Shown: positions 1 through 12,700 of the stretch, one piece after another
How positions within the stretch are numbered: the stretch's first letter is position 1
How the letters are laid out: every line of letters begins with the position of its first letter
Source: Tiliqua scincoides
Taxonomy: Eukaryota; Chordata; Lepidosauria; Squamata; Scincidae
Length of the DNA stretch: 64,000 nucleotides
Assembly (NCBI RefSeq): GCF_035046505.1
Contig: NC_089826.1
Location: 3,658,501 to 3,722,500, forward strand
Direction of reading: 5' to 3'
Notes under the pieces: model-generated
What the model was told of the DNA's origin: nothing
Database searches by the model: none
The model's input: only the letters and a program-made list of their open reading frames with translations
Made by a program: the position numbers and the translations under genes

Positions 1-1404
1 TGCATTTGCCGAGAGGCTCCTTGGAGCATCATAATCCAGTCATTTTATGTTTATGATTTTGTCAGCACCGGCCAAGAGTATTTTCCAACCAACTTATGCA
101 CTTCTTTCCAGTATTGCTCTGTAGCTAGTTGCCCTAATCAGTACATCACAGTCTTTATTTAACCCCTCTCTCCTTGTAGACTAGTTCAGCAGATTTTCTG
201 ACTGAAGTGAATCTTTCCCCTGGTGGCCGCAGTAAGTGCCTCTTCCAGTTCTGCCAAGAAAGGATTGCCCTTTGAAAGCCAGAGTCCTTAACATACCCTT
301 CACTAAAAGTATTTCGGAGCTTCAGCAGTCATTGCTAGAGCTGTGTAGGAAAGGAAGGAATGCCTCACGTGACTGCATACTGACTCTGATTCACTGTCCA
401 GCTGTTTCAGTACTGGCAGAGAAATAATTTCAGTGGTAATTACCCTTTGATCGGTGTCTGGATAGCTTTTTGATTACATGCAGGTAATTTGAATGTAGCC
501 TGGACGGAAGGCTCTCTTACCCACACTGATTCTTTGGTTTGCCCCCACAGCCTGCACCACTGGCAGTGGCCGGATATTACTTTTCTCTAGAGCAATGTTG
601 AACACATCAGAAATTTAAAAATGTTTTTCAAAGCACGTAAAGCACACAGTTGCCACATAACAATACTGTTGGTGCCAAAGCTACCATTGGGAGGAAAGAA
701 AACGGAAGAGTCAGAAGTTTGCTTTCTTCCTAGTGGGTAGGGATCTGTCTTTAAATGCCTTGCAGTGAAGTGCTGCTTGCGAATCCCTGAGGGCTTCTTT
801 GCTAGTTCAGTTCCAGTTTGTCTCCATGCACATCTGCCACAGTAGAGGACTGTCTGCAGTTCACAGGATTGCTGAAGAGAGGATTGGTCTGTATAGTCAT
901 GCTGACCACACCGAGCTTCCATGTTCAGACAGAAGGAGTGGCATAGCTAGAGGGGGGTGCAAAGAACTAAGTTTTGCAGGGAGCCTCACCCTTAGCATGC
1001 AAGCAGCCCCTCCTCCTTGGAGCCATTCCGGGTGGTGGAAGCAAAACTGAGGCATTCCTTGGAGTGTCCGATGCTGGCGCTTCATGCCCAGGAACATTGG
1101 GCTGGCTGCTATTGCAACCAGAATGCTGAGCTTGAGGGAGTGGTCTAATCAAAATTGAGGGCTGCATTTGTGTCAGTTTTGCACCTGTGACCTGTGCTGA
1201 ATATCACAGGTAACTAATTGAAAAATCCAAATGGTTAGGGATTTCAGTGAGGGAGAAAGTGAGGTATTTGTGGGCTTTTTCTATTAAAATGTGTGTGATA
1301 TCCCCCACCCACCCTCCCACAGTTGAATTGTCTGTTGAGTTTTGGTTTGAAAATGTTTTATAAAAGCCAGCATGTCTTTCTAGGTTTTTCATCTCTTTTT
1401 GCAG
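1..1404 (+). other. UBOX5 intron
   Basis: Upstream intronic DNA of UBOX5. No further UBOX5 exon was recognised here; the short open frames are not supported by splice sites or similarity. It contains one MITE fragment near 936-1051. Confidence 0.6.
936..1051 (+). repeat. hAT-like MITE fragment (family A)
   Basis: Left half of a short palindromic element whose end reads AGTGGCATAGCTAGAGG, followed by GTGCAAAG and GTTTTGCAGGGAGCCTCAC. The same family is complete at 21588-21798 with perfect 8-bp target duplications. The right inverted end is missing here. Confidence 0.6.
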
Positions 1405-2969
1405 ATTTGGTTTCTCACGAACAAAGGCTTTCAGAGAGTTTGGATAGCGCCTTGAACTCTGCACTCAGCTCTATGCCACTGTTCACAGCTAGCCTGACAA
1501 AAGGCCAACAGCCACCACACGGTGGCAGCAGCTGCAGCAGCCCCTGGAATGCCAGCAGCGGACATGGTAAAAAGACAGGGTGTATTTAGGGGATCTTGGT
1601 CTGCATGCCAGTTGAGGCTTTCTGTTTCTGGAGGAGGCCAGGAACCCAGAGCTATGGAGCAGGGTGTAGATGAAGGTTCCCCGGCTTTGTAACATCCTAC
1701 ACATGTCTTAAAAATGTCATTTCAAGCTGTGGGTTTGTAAAAGTTCTTGAAATGTCCTTTGTGTAATAGGTTGGGGGAGGAACATACACGGCCTCATGGA
1801 TCTTCCTGCCCCCGTCCCCAAGTACAGCTGGATGTGGGGCTTTGCCTCACTGGGACATGCAGTGGTGAGCTGGCCAGTCTGCCTTCCTTCCTTCCCACTG
1901 TCCATCCATAAGAAGAGCCCAAAGGTCCACCTAGTCTAGCATTCTGTTTTCAATTTTTTTTTTTATGAATCCAAATCGTCCTCTGCTGTTCAGGCATCCA
2001 TCCCGCCAGACCTCCCAGACTGGCCTGCTGTCTCAGTGGATGAGATCATTTCAATTATTAACCAGCTAAAACAGGGTTTTCAAAAGTGACCAGACATCTG
2101 CCTCTGGAAAGCCTAAAAGTGAGTCATGTAGACAAGCAGCCCTCTCCTGCTATTGCCTTCTAGTAACTGATACTCAGGTGTATGCTGGCTGCCTCTGAAC
2201 TTGGAGGTGGCCATTGGCAGACGAGTCCTCCATGAATGTGTCTAACCCTCTTTAACAGCCATCTAAGCCAGTGGCTATCACCGCATCCTGTGACTGGTAA
2301 CTTTATTCTATAAATTATGCATTTTTCACCTTCCCCAGAGGAGGAGAAACCGAATGAGAGAGGTAGCCATCCCCTGACCCTGCTGAACATTCTGTCTTCT
2401 GCAAGTTTGCCTGACTACAAAAGTACCAGACTACACAGATCATTCTGGCTTTAAGGTTTCTTCCAGAGGGGTAGCTTAGGGCCCAATCTTATCCTCCTGT
2501 TGGAAGCCCCTGGTCTACAGAGGCAGTAATTCTTCATGGTTTCAGGCAGGTCTTTCCTGGAGATGTGGAAGATCGCATGCAAAGCAGATGCTTTGGACCT
2601 GAACTATAGCCCCTCTCTAATTTGGGAAGGGGTCTCACCATGGAGGACAGTCTCCAGGAATACATAACTGACAGTAACTATAGCTGAATGCATAGCTAAT
2701 GTTTTTGTGGACACTCACAGGCATGTCTTCCCTCTGTGTGTGTGTCTTTTTTCCCCCCAGAGCACAACAGAAGTGGCAACCCTCAAGGATGTTCTTCCTG
2801 CTGTCGGACCTTTTCTTTGTACTTCAAAACAGAGCCTGTTTACCAGCTTCCTTGCGGCCACCTTGTGTGTCGCCCTTGCTTGGCTGAGAAGCAGAAGTCT
2901 TTATCGATACTGTGTATGAATTGTAAAAGGTTGGTCGCCACGCATGATGTCATGAGGGTCCATTTCTAA
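1405..2969 (+). CDS. UBOX5: UBOX5 (RNF37), last two coding exons
   Basis: 3' end of the U-box E3 ubiquitin ligase UBOX5. The penultimate exon is 1405-1566 (acceptor AG at 1403-1404, donor GT at 1567) and the last exon is 2761-2969 with stop TAA 2967-2969. The split glycine/glutamate codon joins in frame. The last exon encodes the C-terminal RING-like finger: CSSC, then PCGHLVCRPC, then CMNC, ending RVHF, which fits the conserved end of the vertebrate protein. The penultimate exon (SHEQRLSESLDSALNSAL) also matches my memory of the mammalian protein. The U-box and N-terminal exons lie left of the window. In other vertebrates UBOX5 is the neighbour of the vasopressin/vasotocin gene, and its orientation relative to AVT here is the known one. 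The family transfers ubiquitin in the nucleus. The reading is intact. Confidence 0.9.
1910..2300 (-). repeat. CR1-like LINE 3' fragment
   Basis: Within the last UBOX5 intron. The segments CCACCTAGTCTAGCATTCTG and, further on, CCATCTAAGCCAGTGGCTAT resemble old CR1 3' ends read on the minus strand. Degenerate, boundaries approximate. Confidence 0.45.
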
Positions 2970-3195
2970 CCTTTTTTTGTGACGCTGTCTCTGGAATGGG
3001 TGATCAGAAGTGCACGAGCTGAGGGGGGCCAAGGAGGACGAGATGCGACTGTTCATCATCCTTTTGAGTCGTACAAGGACGGGATCCTATATAACCTTGC
3101 TAAAGGAAACTGTCAGGTTTTGAAGAGGACTTTTGGCCCTTAGAGAGAAAGGATGGGGCTGTAGTATTGTGCCAGAGCTAAAGCGATCAAAGGAT

Positions 3196-3201
3196 AATAA
3201 A
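3196..3201 (+). promoter_or_regulatory. UBOX5: UBOX5 poly(A) signal
   Basis: AATAAA about 227 bp downstream of the UBOX5 stop codon, the first canonical signal after it. A second AATAAA-containing stretch near 3645 could serve a longer 3' UTR. Confidence 0.55.
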
Positions 3202-3654
3202 GCCATAACGCTTCTCTAATTTAAAAAAAAGCGCATTTATATATAAAAGTGGCATACATGTAACTGCGCAGCATTATTTTGCCATCTTTCAAGTGGCCCA
3301 AGCATATATGGCTTCTTGTGGGGGTGGAGGAGCTGAAGTCCCACCTCCCATGTCGTCCGTTCAATAAGAGAGCTTTCTTTATTATAGTGAAAAGTAGATG
3401 GGAAGGGGTATCCCCCATGTGCCATCTAAGCACCCAGAAAACAAGCACAGAGGTTGCCTGTTCCGAAGACCAAGTCACTGCCTGGGAGAGAGGAGCACTT
3501 GGTTGATGCATGGACCGTGCTGCTGTGGTGATGTCCGTTAGTGGTGCAATCGGATATGTTGTCCCTCTTGATTTCTGTTGTGCAGCTTGGGAACAGAGCT
3601 GGTCAGCTCACCCCCCCTGTCTGGCGAATAAAAAAATTAAGCCTTAATAAAAGT

Positions 3655-3897
3655 ATGGTCAGAAATCACAGATCTCTTTCCGGCTTTCAATTGGTGTGTT
3701 CCATTTTGCTTGTGTGTCTGGCGCAAGGGGAAGTAAAATGCAGCTCCTCAGACACATCCAATAAAACCTCGGAGGTGGACTCAGTTATGACATTTTACCT
3801 ATGTGGGCATGTCGAGATTAGATGTGTTTGCTGTTACATGGAGACCGCACGCCTGCCTGGTGCACAAGAAATCAGTGGCCCAAACTGTGATGTCAAG
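3655..3897 (+). CDS. Unrecognised candidate exon for a small secreted protein
   Basis: Open frame of 81 codons starting ATG 3655. Residues 1-27 look like a signal peptide (hydrophobic core LVCSILLVCLAQG). It is followed by six cysteines and an N-glycosylation motif NKT, and it runs into a good donor (AAG|GTAATG, GT at 3898). An acceptor-like site lies just upstream (TTCTGTTGTGCAG, ending near 3588). The next strong acceptor (TTTTTGTAG, ending 4305) would add only Gly-Lys-Arg and a stop. I do not recognise the protein. It may be chance, and there is no homology support. Confidence 0.22.
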
Positions 3898-3978
3898 GTA
3901 ATGAACCCCTCATCGTTGGAACAATTCCTCGATTGCAATTTTTTCCCCCTATTGTTGCTTCTTGACTTACGCTGCTAA

Positions 3979-6900
3979 TGGTGCCTTCCTCAGACTAACC
4001 GTTTCTCTCTGGAACCCCCATTAAGGACGTGATTGGGGGAGGGGCGAAGGGATTCACAGATAGGATCAAAGACCTGCTTTTGGATAGGGTCAAAATTAAA
4101 TTGCATAAGAACATCAGACAAGACCTGTTGATCAGACCAAGGTCCCTGTAGTCTCTTGATCAGTGCATGAAGTCATTGCTACCAGGGAGCCTGTTGCTTG
4201 AAACATCTTACTGCACCTGAAACACCTGAAAGGTTTCATATAGACCTGTATAATTTACTATAATAAAACACACAACACTGCTTTCTGCACTTCTCATTTT
4301 TGTAGGGAAAAAGATAAAGTCAGAACATCGCACAGCTACTCATCTGCCTGAATGGAGGAATAATTTGAGGAGAGGAACTTTATATAGATGGTGCAGGCAA
4401 CTAGCATGGCAGAGGGCAAGTAGTAACACCAGCCGTGTGAAGTGGCTCTTCGTCCACAGCATGTTTAAGAGCAGCCTGGTGCCATTCTGGTGCCACGTAA
4501 GGAAATGTGATGTTAGCAGGGCAGGGCTGGATGGCTGTTTCTTCTGTGCCCTGCTGAGCACACCTCTTCAGCTACTTTATTACAGGAAGGTATGAAGGGC
4601 CCTGTTTAGAGTCAAGACTGTTGGTGTGTCTTGTCCGTAAGGTCTATAGCAGCTCTTAAAGTGCAATCTCTGCCAGTCAGAAGCTCATAGGCAGCTGTCT
4701 TCAGACCAGGGGTTCATCTAGCTCAGGATTGCAGGTACTGAATGGCAGCAGCTTTCCAGGGTTTCAGGTAAGAATTTGGAGATATCAGAATTGAAAGAGT
4801 CCGCCCCACTATTCATGCTTCATAATGTTTACGTGCATCTCCAGCTTCCAAAGCAACATTGCCCTAGGAGGTTACATTCGGGCAGCTCTCTGAGAAACTA
4901 AGCCCCTAAGGTGGTTGTTGGCACCATTCACAGCCACTGCCCAGGAAGCTGTGGTCCGATGATCAAACTGGATCCTCCAATTTTGCTGCCCTTTTGCCGC
5001 CCTCTCTGTTGGGCTTCGTGGTCGCTTGATGCCTTTTGCGCCTGAGCTGATACGTTGGCTGATTTCACTAAGCGATTCCATGCTGGGTGTGCGAATCCGC
5101 CCCAACTTGAAAAACAGCTCATTAGCCTTCCCCAACTTTAAAAGTGCGTAATTGCCTTTTAATCTTTTATTCCTGTATTATCATGCCAGACACTGAGTTG
5201 CTTGAGGGTGGATAATTTTTGCTAATGTAATTTTAAAATACAGTAATCTGGAGAAGTGACCCTGGTGGGCTGGCTGTCTTTAGAGAGAAAAGTTCTCTGT
5301 TTCCATCATAATTTTACTGACAGGCAGCCCAGTCCTAACCTAACTGCATGGCCTGCGCTGTAAGCAGCAAACGTTAGGAGGTGGCTAAAGGTCTACTTGG
5401 GATAAGGGGATATTTTCCCCTTACATAGGGTAAAGCCCCAACCTGCCCTTGGTTCAATCCGGAAGGCCTGGTGTAATGACACAAGTTCTAGGAAGGGGGT
5501 TAGGATATGGCAGAGGCCCACTTCACTGTTCCAACCCCCCATTCCACCCCCCTAACCTCCAGAACACCCTCCTGTCACTCTCCCCAAACCCAGGCATTGC
5601 TTGGTAGTGTACTTACCTCCACCAGCAGCAACTGGTCCTGTGGACACAGTGCTGGTGGGGTGGCACAGACCTCCCCACCGGTGCTGCCCACTCTCCAGGT
5701 GTCACAACGTGCGTTACAGCACTTTAACGATACCCTCTGCCAGCACTTTAGGGTTGGAGTCTCCATTGAAGACTGGCAGAAAATGATATATTCTAAGATG
5801 AAGATAACTAGATCTTAGAGTTGTTTTAACCTTTGACATTTGTTCCTTTGTTTAGTTAATCACAGAGGCAGGTCAGACTGAAAACCACATAGAAATACAT
5901 TTCATTACATAGGCAACAAGCTTATACCAACTGCAGTGTCTCCTACCTTGGAAAGAATGGCCACAGTGATTCACACACTGTAGTAATCTTGATTGCTGCA
6001 ATATGTTATACATGGGGCTGACCTTGAAGACTTTGGGTAGCCCAATCCTATCCCTCCCAGCACTGCTGGCGACAGTCACACTGAAATGGCCACTGCTATA
6101 TCCTGTGGGGTCTGGGAGGCAGCTGGAGGTTTCCTGGAGGGAAGCAGACAATTGTCCCTTTACCCTGAGTAAAGCCCCAGCCCCCACAACAGGGCTACTC
6201 AAGTCTGTGCCCGCTAAATCACTGGTGCAGATGAGAAGCTCTATGTCAGGCTTCCGAGCCCAACACAGAGTGTAGGATCCAGTAGAGGAGGCCTCTGCCA
6301 GACCCATCCCCTCCTGGGCTACTCCCTGCCGCATTCCACCCTCCCCTTATCTAGGAACACCTCCCCCCACACCCTCCTGCCACCCTCCTCACACCCCCAT
6401 GCCTGCAAGTGCTTAATTTATTGCCGGTGGGGGCCGAGGCCTCTTTTGTGGCGCTGTTGTAGCCTTCCCGCCAGTGCTACTTGCTCACAGGGTGCCACTA
6501 ATGTGCTTTAGGGCACGTTTGGAACACCCGAGGCGGTGGTACAAACATACCGCCAGCGCTAAGGCCCATAGAAATGTTAAGTCGTTCAGAATACAGACAC
6601 TAGGCTGAGACTGACCCTAGAGAATACAGGGTGCCAGGTTTGAAAACATGCCCGTCAGTGTCTGCCAGTCCAATTCTGAGCATAATTTAAAGCTCTGGTA
6701 CTTACCTTGGAAGCACTTTAGGGCCTGGAAGTGAAAGGAATGTCTTGGCACTCTGGGGCATTTTACGAGAAGACATGTTGCATTGTCTATTAGGGCTATT
6801 AGCATGTTGCATTGGATGCACATACAAGTGTCAGAACACATAGATGTTTCTGTGTGAATGACTGAACATGCGTCAGTTTTCAAAGTCAACGCTGGACTGG

Positions 6901-7090
6901 ACCCTGGTGCACATACACTGGACGTGACGCGTGTATAACTGTTAATCAAATGTATGTGTAATGTTTAGCTGCCTTTTGTCACGTGACCCCAAGACAGCTA
7001 CCATGTCAATGTAAAATCATTAAAACAAATAAGTTAAACTGACATTAAAAATCCTAAAGTCTGCCTGTCTGCACAGATTGACCATCAGAT
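3979..7090. other. Intergenic, repeat-derived, no gene seen
   Basis: Holds a degenerate LINE 3' fragment near 4690-4790 and several diverged copies of a palindromic MITE that begins near CAATCCTA(A/T)CC (around 5325-5470 and 6035-6560, GC-rich). No supported exon was found. Confidence 0.5.
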
Positions 7091-7333
7091 CTGGGTGCAA
7101 AGCACTAAGTTTTGCAGGGAGCCTCTCCGCAGCCTGCAAGAGCACACCCTTCACCTTGGAGCCATTCTGGGGGCATTCACCTTGACCGCCCATGCTCTCC
7201 ATCCTGCGTTTGCTCTGTTTTGTTCCCACCCACCCACCCAGAATAGCTTCCTGGGGCAGAGTCCACTTGCATGCTGCAGAGAGGCTCCCTGCGAAATGTA
7301 GTACTTTGCACCCCCTCTAGCTACGCCACTGAA
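7091..7333 (+). repeat. hAT-like MITE, family A
   Basis: Palindromic element. The left part is GTGCAAAGCACTAAGTTTTG and the right part is its inverse, ending CTAGCTACGCCACTG. The extreme left end is eroded. Confidence 0.65.
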
Positions 7334-8655
7334 TTGTGTGGATGTGAGATATAAATAAGAACTTTAGTTGGCAGGCGTGTGCACTAAAGTCCAGATGCAT
7401 TTCAGTGGGAAGACCCCTCCCACCAGGAATGGGTTATCTGGGCTCCCAGGAGCCGTTTATTCAGTTTAGGTACTTGTGATGTGCTGCGTGGAGATCAGTG
7501 ACCCAGAGCAACTCCTACGTTCAAAGGATCAATAAGGAAGAGTCGAGGATTTACATGAGGCTTATGATTGGAATTTGTTTTTTATTCCATAAGTAGCAGC
7601 TGGATTAGCCCCCCCTCCCAATCTGGATGGGGCCCCTGCAACAGATGTTTGCCCATTGGCATCAGTGTCATCCTGAAGAAAGTGCAGTGGAAATTCTGCT
7701 TCAAGGCGGCCGTGGAGTGCTATTCCTGGGTCACGGTGACATGGGTGCTCATTGGCACCTCTCGTCTCCGCTGCCACCCCACCATCCACTGTAAAATTCC
7801 TAGAAATGCCACCTATATGGTTTTTTGGCCATTTCCCTCTCGATGTATGTGGCTGTTTTAAAAAATAAAAAAGGCCAGTGTTCTTGGATGTAAATGGTGA
7901 AAGTACATTTGAGAAACAATTTCAGGAGTAATGTCTATTAATTTCCCCATCTCCCTGTCAAATGGATCTCTCAGCCACTTGTCAGGTACAGTAATGCCCT
8001 GTTGGAACTGCCAAAGATCTCTCTCTCTCTCTCATCTAACTTCATCCACTGCAGGAACATTAAGTGGCAATAATTTAATGTCACTGTTTGTGACAATGAC
8101 AGCTCCAGCTCTCATTTCCCCCCAGATGTCTGAGAAGGAGCCAAACCACCTTCTAGTGCAGGAACAGTGTAAAAAATGCTGCACTGTCAACAGGCAGAAG
8201 ATGAATGCACATGGATGTCTGCAAAACATCCGGAAGTAACTCACGCAGCCCAGATGGGGCAGAAAAGAGTCACTGAAGTCCATGGAATCCTGAGGAGTAA
8301 ATTTGCATAATGGTCTCTTTATGGTGAAGGACACATCACTTTTGGGACACACATCAGATATGGATTTAATATGTGAGGAACATGTGCTGCACATCCCATC
8401 ACTGGTGGCACTACTGTTAGAGGTATCAGATGGCATTGTGGGCAACTCTTTGAATCCCTCAGCCAACTTTGTCTTCACAAAGGCATCTGGGAGAATACAT
8501 CCAACAAGTTCTTTCAAAGGGTTCCTGTTGACGTCTCCAAATCCAAGCTCAGTTCTCGAACAGGATCGTGTTCGTGTTCAGTCCTTGAACGTCAAGCTCA
8601 ATCGCCATGTTCAAAACCATGTTCAGTCAAGCTCAGCCTTAGAACATGATTAAGG
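7334..8655. other. Intergenic, no gene seen
   Basis: No exon or complete repeat was recognised. A short (TC)n tract lies near 8018-8033. Open frames here lack splice signals and similarity. Confidence 0.4.
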
Positions 8656-8784
8656 TACTGCACATGCCCGATCTCGGAAGCTAAGCAGGGTCAGGCCTGG
8701 TTAGTACTTGGATGGGAGACCGCCTGGGAATACCGGGTGCTGTAGGCGTATACCAGAGTCTTTCGAGACTGAAGGTTGCCAACC
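8656..8784 (+). repeat. 5S rRNA-derived SINE (monomer)
   Basis: Contains the 3' two thirds of 5S rRNA, including internal promoter box A (AGCTAAGCAGGGTC) and box C (TACTTGGATGGGAGACC), ending GGTGCTGTAGGC. It is followed by a 35-nt tail, ATACCAGAGTCTTTCGAGAC plus TGAAGGTTGCCAAC. That tail is also the 3' end of the LINE at 57.9 kb. The first ~40 nt of 5S are missing or altered, so this is a retroposed SINE and not a 5S gene. Confidence 0.85.
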
Positions 8785-10119
8785 AAGGTATGATAGCATG
8801 GAGGTAAGATCTGGGGTTGTACATATACAGGAGGTTGTGCATATTGTGTAGTTGGCACATTCAGAGCCCATATGCAGTTCCCATTGAGAACCAACCCATG
8901 CACAGTCCCAGAAGAACTGACCTCGTATTTCGTTGATGTCTGTTTAAACGCACACCTTTACCATACACACACGGGGGATGCCTGTAGGCGAAGATACTCT
9001 TTCTTGTGGCCGCCTGGAACCACTGCCAGCCTTTTCACTGGGTCATCCCGCGTTCGAGCATTCCCAATCCAATCTGTGCCTGCAGTTCTCCACCCAGCAA
9101 GGGATTCTCTACCTCTGGGTGCAGCTCTCTCTTGCTGGGCTGGGGGGCTGCACGCCATAGATCTACACCAGCCTTTCCCCAAGCAGCAGCACCTGCCCCA
9201 CTCCCTACCTTCTCATCTGCTCCCTCATTTTTTCCTTCTTAAAATGAATACCTTCCTTAATGGTCTGCCCGTAACTTCTTCCGTTCCCTCCGTGCCAATC
9301 TAGAGCATTTTGGATGTGCTGTTCTGCCGGCTGTCTCTGCTCAGTCGTGAGTATTTTTGCCCCCTCTGTGTCTCATTTCTTTCTAATGAAGCAGGGAAGG
9401 TGACCTTTCATAATTGCGTCTGGAGGACGAAAAATGTCTCCGTGCTGATGTACTGGGGCAGCCAGGAGCCCTCAGAGGGGGCTTTGCTGACGTGCTCATT
9501 ACAATCAAGACTCCCCTTTGCATATTCATCTCACGTTTCTGGGGTCACTCCCCGCTGTTGTCAGACCTGGGACGCTTCTTCCTATGGGAACCGCACCGCA
9601 GGGGTGGTGTGGTGCATCCGAGGAGAAGTTGCTTGCAGGCGGGGTAGGGGGGCCGAGTAGAGCTGGGCCAGGAAGAAGCACACTAATGCAACCTGGGCAG
9701 GGGGGATTTGGGACCAGGGATGTGTGTGTGCCTCAATTCACTTGGCGCTCAGTAACTTTCCAGCTCTCAGGAATGGGTCTTCCGCAAAGGAGAGAAGCAA
9801 AGCTGTTTAGGGGAGGCTCAAGTGTTGCTCCCCACAATTTTTCAGCTATGCCTCCCCCACCCCTGTCAAAACTCCCAGAAGGGTGAGTAAGGACTAGTTG
9901 TCACAGACATGGCCTGTCTGTGCCTCGGCTGTGCCACTACAGACAGAAAGGGAGCATGTGTGTCTTAGGGTTCAATCCTACCCAACGTTCCAGTGCCAAT
10001 TCAGCCTCATTGCAGCACTACACCTCCAAGAGGATATTGTAGAGCTGGAAAAGACAACGCAATCAGAGGAGCGCCTTCCTTGTAAGAAAAGGCCATCATT
10101 TGGGGCCTTTTCACTTGGA
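8785..10119. other. Intergenic, no gene seen
   Basis: Moderately GC-rich unique-looking sequence. Several open frames of 75-140 codons overlap in all frames with no splice context, so none is called. Confidence 0.4.
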
Positions 10120-10301
10120 CAGGGTGACCAGATACAGTGGAGGTCCGAGTGTGTGTACCTTTAACCGTTGTACAGAAGAGGTAATTTTGACAGGTGCAGC
10201 TCAACATGGAAGGGTTTAAAAAGTTGCCTGCCAAAATTTCCTCTTCTATATAATGCTTAAAGGTACAGGCACTCTGTCCTCTCTTGTATCTGGTCACCCT
10301 G
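10120..10301. repeat. hAT-like MITE with CAGGGTGACCAGATAC ends
   Basis: Inverted ends CAGGGTGACCAGATAC and GTATCTGGTCACCCTG. The flanking 8-mers (cacttgga / ggtttgga) are a decayed target duplication, consistent with the hAT superfamily. Confidence 0.75.
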
Positions 10302-11799
10302 GGTTTGGAAAGAAGGCAATTAGCCCGTTTTTTTGCTGGGCCCACAGGTGTACACATTTGGTCCCTGTTGCATATATGCAACCTTGGGCAGACATGACAG
10401 CCTGATCCGAATGGGCTGCCCACTGGTGGAACATGCATTCCACCGGTGGAAGTGATGTTCTGCTAGCACGTGTGACAAGGCTGCCAGCTCAGATGGCTGG
10501 CGGCACCATGCACAGACTGGTGGGGAGGCTTCCTGCCAGTAGCACAGGTAAGCTGGTGACGAAGGCAGGTATGGAGAAGGACTGGGGGGGATCTGGGTGG
10601 GGAGGGGGGTGGAACAGAGGAGGCGGTTACCAGCTGCACTTGCGAACCCTGGTATCTGGAGCCTCCTTCCTCCCTTCCCTCTCCTTTACTCTCCGGGTTC
10701 TGTGCCAGAAAAATAGCTTGTGCAGAGCGGAGGAGACCCATTGGAGTAATGGAGGCCTACCTCTAGGAAAGGGAATGAATGCTACCCTGAGGAGACCTCT
10801 AGATTGCCCTCCTGCAGGATGCATCCCAGGGCTATGTTGGTTGGGGAGGCTTTAGTTGGGATTCAGCCCAAGACTTATAAAATCATGTATAGTGTGGAGG
10901 GAACAGTGTGTGTGTGTGTGTGGGGGGGGGGGGTTCTCTTTCTCACAATATTTCTCCTGAAGACTCTGAGAAGGAAGCTCAAATCCCAAATCAGACCTTA
11001 GTTTTGGGTCTAACCTTGAGACTGGACAATCCTGCTGTCATTTAGACTTTCTGCCTTAGAACTGTGGTGAGCTAGAACTTGGGAGACTTCTGTGGCCATG
11101 GAGTTCTGTGTTGGCACAGCAAACCGACCAGCATGAGCCAGCACTTTGCTCCCCCCCCCTCCAGCATTTTTTCCAAACCTGTCCTCTATCTAACCTGGCG
11201 TCAGTTGGGGGTGATTTGAAGCCCTTTTTGCCACATTTTTTGTGCACAGGAAGGTGCTTCTGGCAGGGATTGGGGAGGAGAGAGAGATTTCACGTGTGTA
11301 GAACAGGGTCCTGGGGGGGCTCTGGTTATGACCTCTGGTCACTCTGTCTCCATCCAGAGAGGGGCTGGTCAAGAGCAGCTACAAGAAGGTGGGGAGAGAT
11401 TTCTCCTTGTACTGGCTGGGGGAAGGGAGGGGGCTGTGTCTTCTACTGTGGAACATGCTAATTACTATCATGATACTGCTGGGGGGGGGACAGGGAGAGA
11501 TATTTCTGTTTGGAGAAATCCTGGGGGCAGGTTCTTGCCTTTCAGATATACTTTTAAAATTAATGGCTGCTGCTTGGGGGCTGGGGAGACCCTTTTTCTG
11601 GTGGGAGAAAACATGGAAAGTATTTGAGCTAAAGAGAACCAAGAACTTGACTGTGGGAAAGGTTCTAAGCAGGGACGGATCTGGGGGAGGTCATGGGTGC
11701 AAACCCCCCCCCCCAACTGTCCTGTCAGCAGGGAAGGGTGCCTGCCAGGATGGAGAGCAAAATCAGGTGTCAGGGAACACCCTTTGGGTGGGTGTCAAG
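10302..11799. other. Intergenic, no gene seen
   Basis: G-rich low-complexity sequence with short G and C runs, including (GT)n then G-run at about 10906-10933. The long open frames result from composition. No exon supported. Confidence 0.4.
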
Positions 11800-12700
11800 G
11801 AGATTGGCTGGAATGGGAGCCCAGGTCTACTTACCCAGCAAACAGCCACAGAGGCTTTAAGCTCGATCAGGAGCCCCAGGTCTACCCAAATAGCTAGACC
11901 TGGGCTCCGAGTCTACCCACCCAAGGTGGACCTGGGCTCCAAGTCTCCTGCCTGGACTTGGAGCCCAGGTCGACCCACCCAGCAAATAGCCACAGAGGCC
12001 TGAGGAGGGACATGATTGAGACATATAAAATTATGCAAGGGATGGCTAGAGAGATGTTCTTTTCCCTTTCACATAACACCAGAACCAGGGGACATCCACT
12101 AAAATTGAGTGTTGGGAGAGTTAGGACGGAAAAAAGAAAATATTTCTTTACCCAGTGTGTAATTAGTCTGTGGAACCCCTTGCCACAGGAAGTGGTGATG
12201 GCAACTTGCTTAGATACCTTTAAGAGGGGAGTGGACAAATTTCTGGAGGAAAGTCCATCACAGGTTACAAGTCATGATCGGTCTGTGCAAGCTTCTGATT
12301 TTAGAAGTAGGCTACCTCAATGCCAGATGCAGGAGAGGACACCAGGATGCAGGTTGTGTCTTGCTGTCTTTTGTGCTCCCTGAAGCATTTGGTTGGCCAC
12401 TGTGAGATAAAGGAAGCTGGACTAGATGGGCTTTTGGCCTGATTCAGCAGGGCTCTTCTGATGTTCTGATGTAGGCTATAAGCTCAATTAGGAGCCCAGG
12501 TCTACCCAAGCAGGTGGACCTGGGCTCCAAGTCCAGGTGGGAGCCCAGAACCAAGTCTGCCTGCTCAGCAAATGGCTACAGAGGCGATAAGCTCAAGCGG
12601 GAGCCCAGGTCTACCCAGCTGGTAGACCTGGGCTCCAAGTCGAGAGCCTGGGTCTACCTGCCTGGTTGACCTGGGCTCTGAAGGTAGTGCTCACAGCCCT
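11800..12700. repeat. Diverged array of palindromic 'AGCCCAGGTCTACC' units
   Basis: Repeated AGCCCAGGTCTACC and its inverse GGTAGACCTGGGCTCC alternate, with GCAAATAGCCACAGAGGC between them. The array is interrupted by a CR1 fragment at 11998-12473, after which the unit resumes (GGCTATAAGCTCAATTAGGAG). Confidence 0.6.
11998..12473 (+). mobile_element. CR1 LINE 3' end (ORF2 C-terminus and tail)
   Basis: Translates in part to RGDMIETYKIMQG-like and HNTRTRGHPLKLSVGRVRT, the well-known C-terminal region of CR1 ORF2, followed by the 3' UTR and the degenerate octamer tail TTCTGATG-TTCTGATG. Truncated at the 5' end and inserted in the palindromic array around it. Confidence 0.8.

Noticed and set aside
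11389-12003. 204-codon open frame on +
   Set aside because: It runs through G-rich low-complexity sequence and the palindromic array; composition explains it and there is no splice or homology support.
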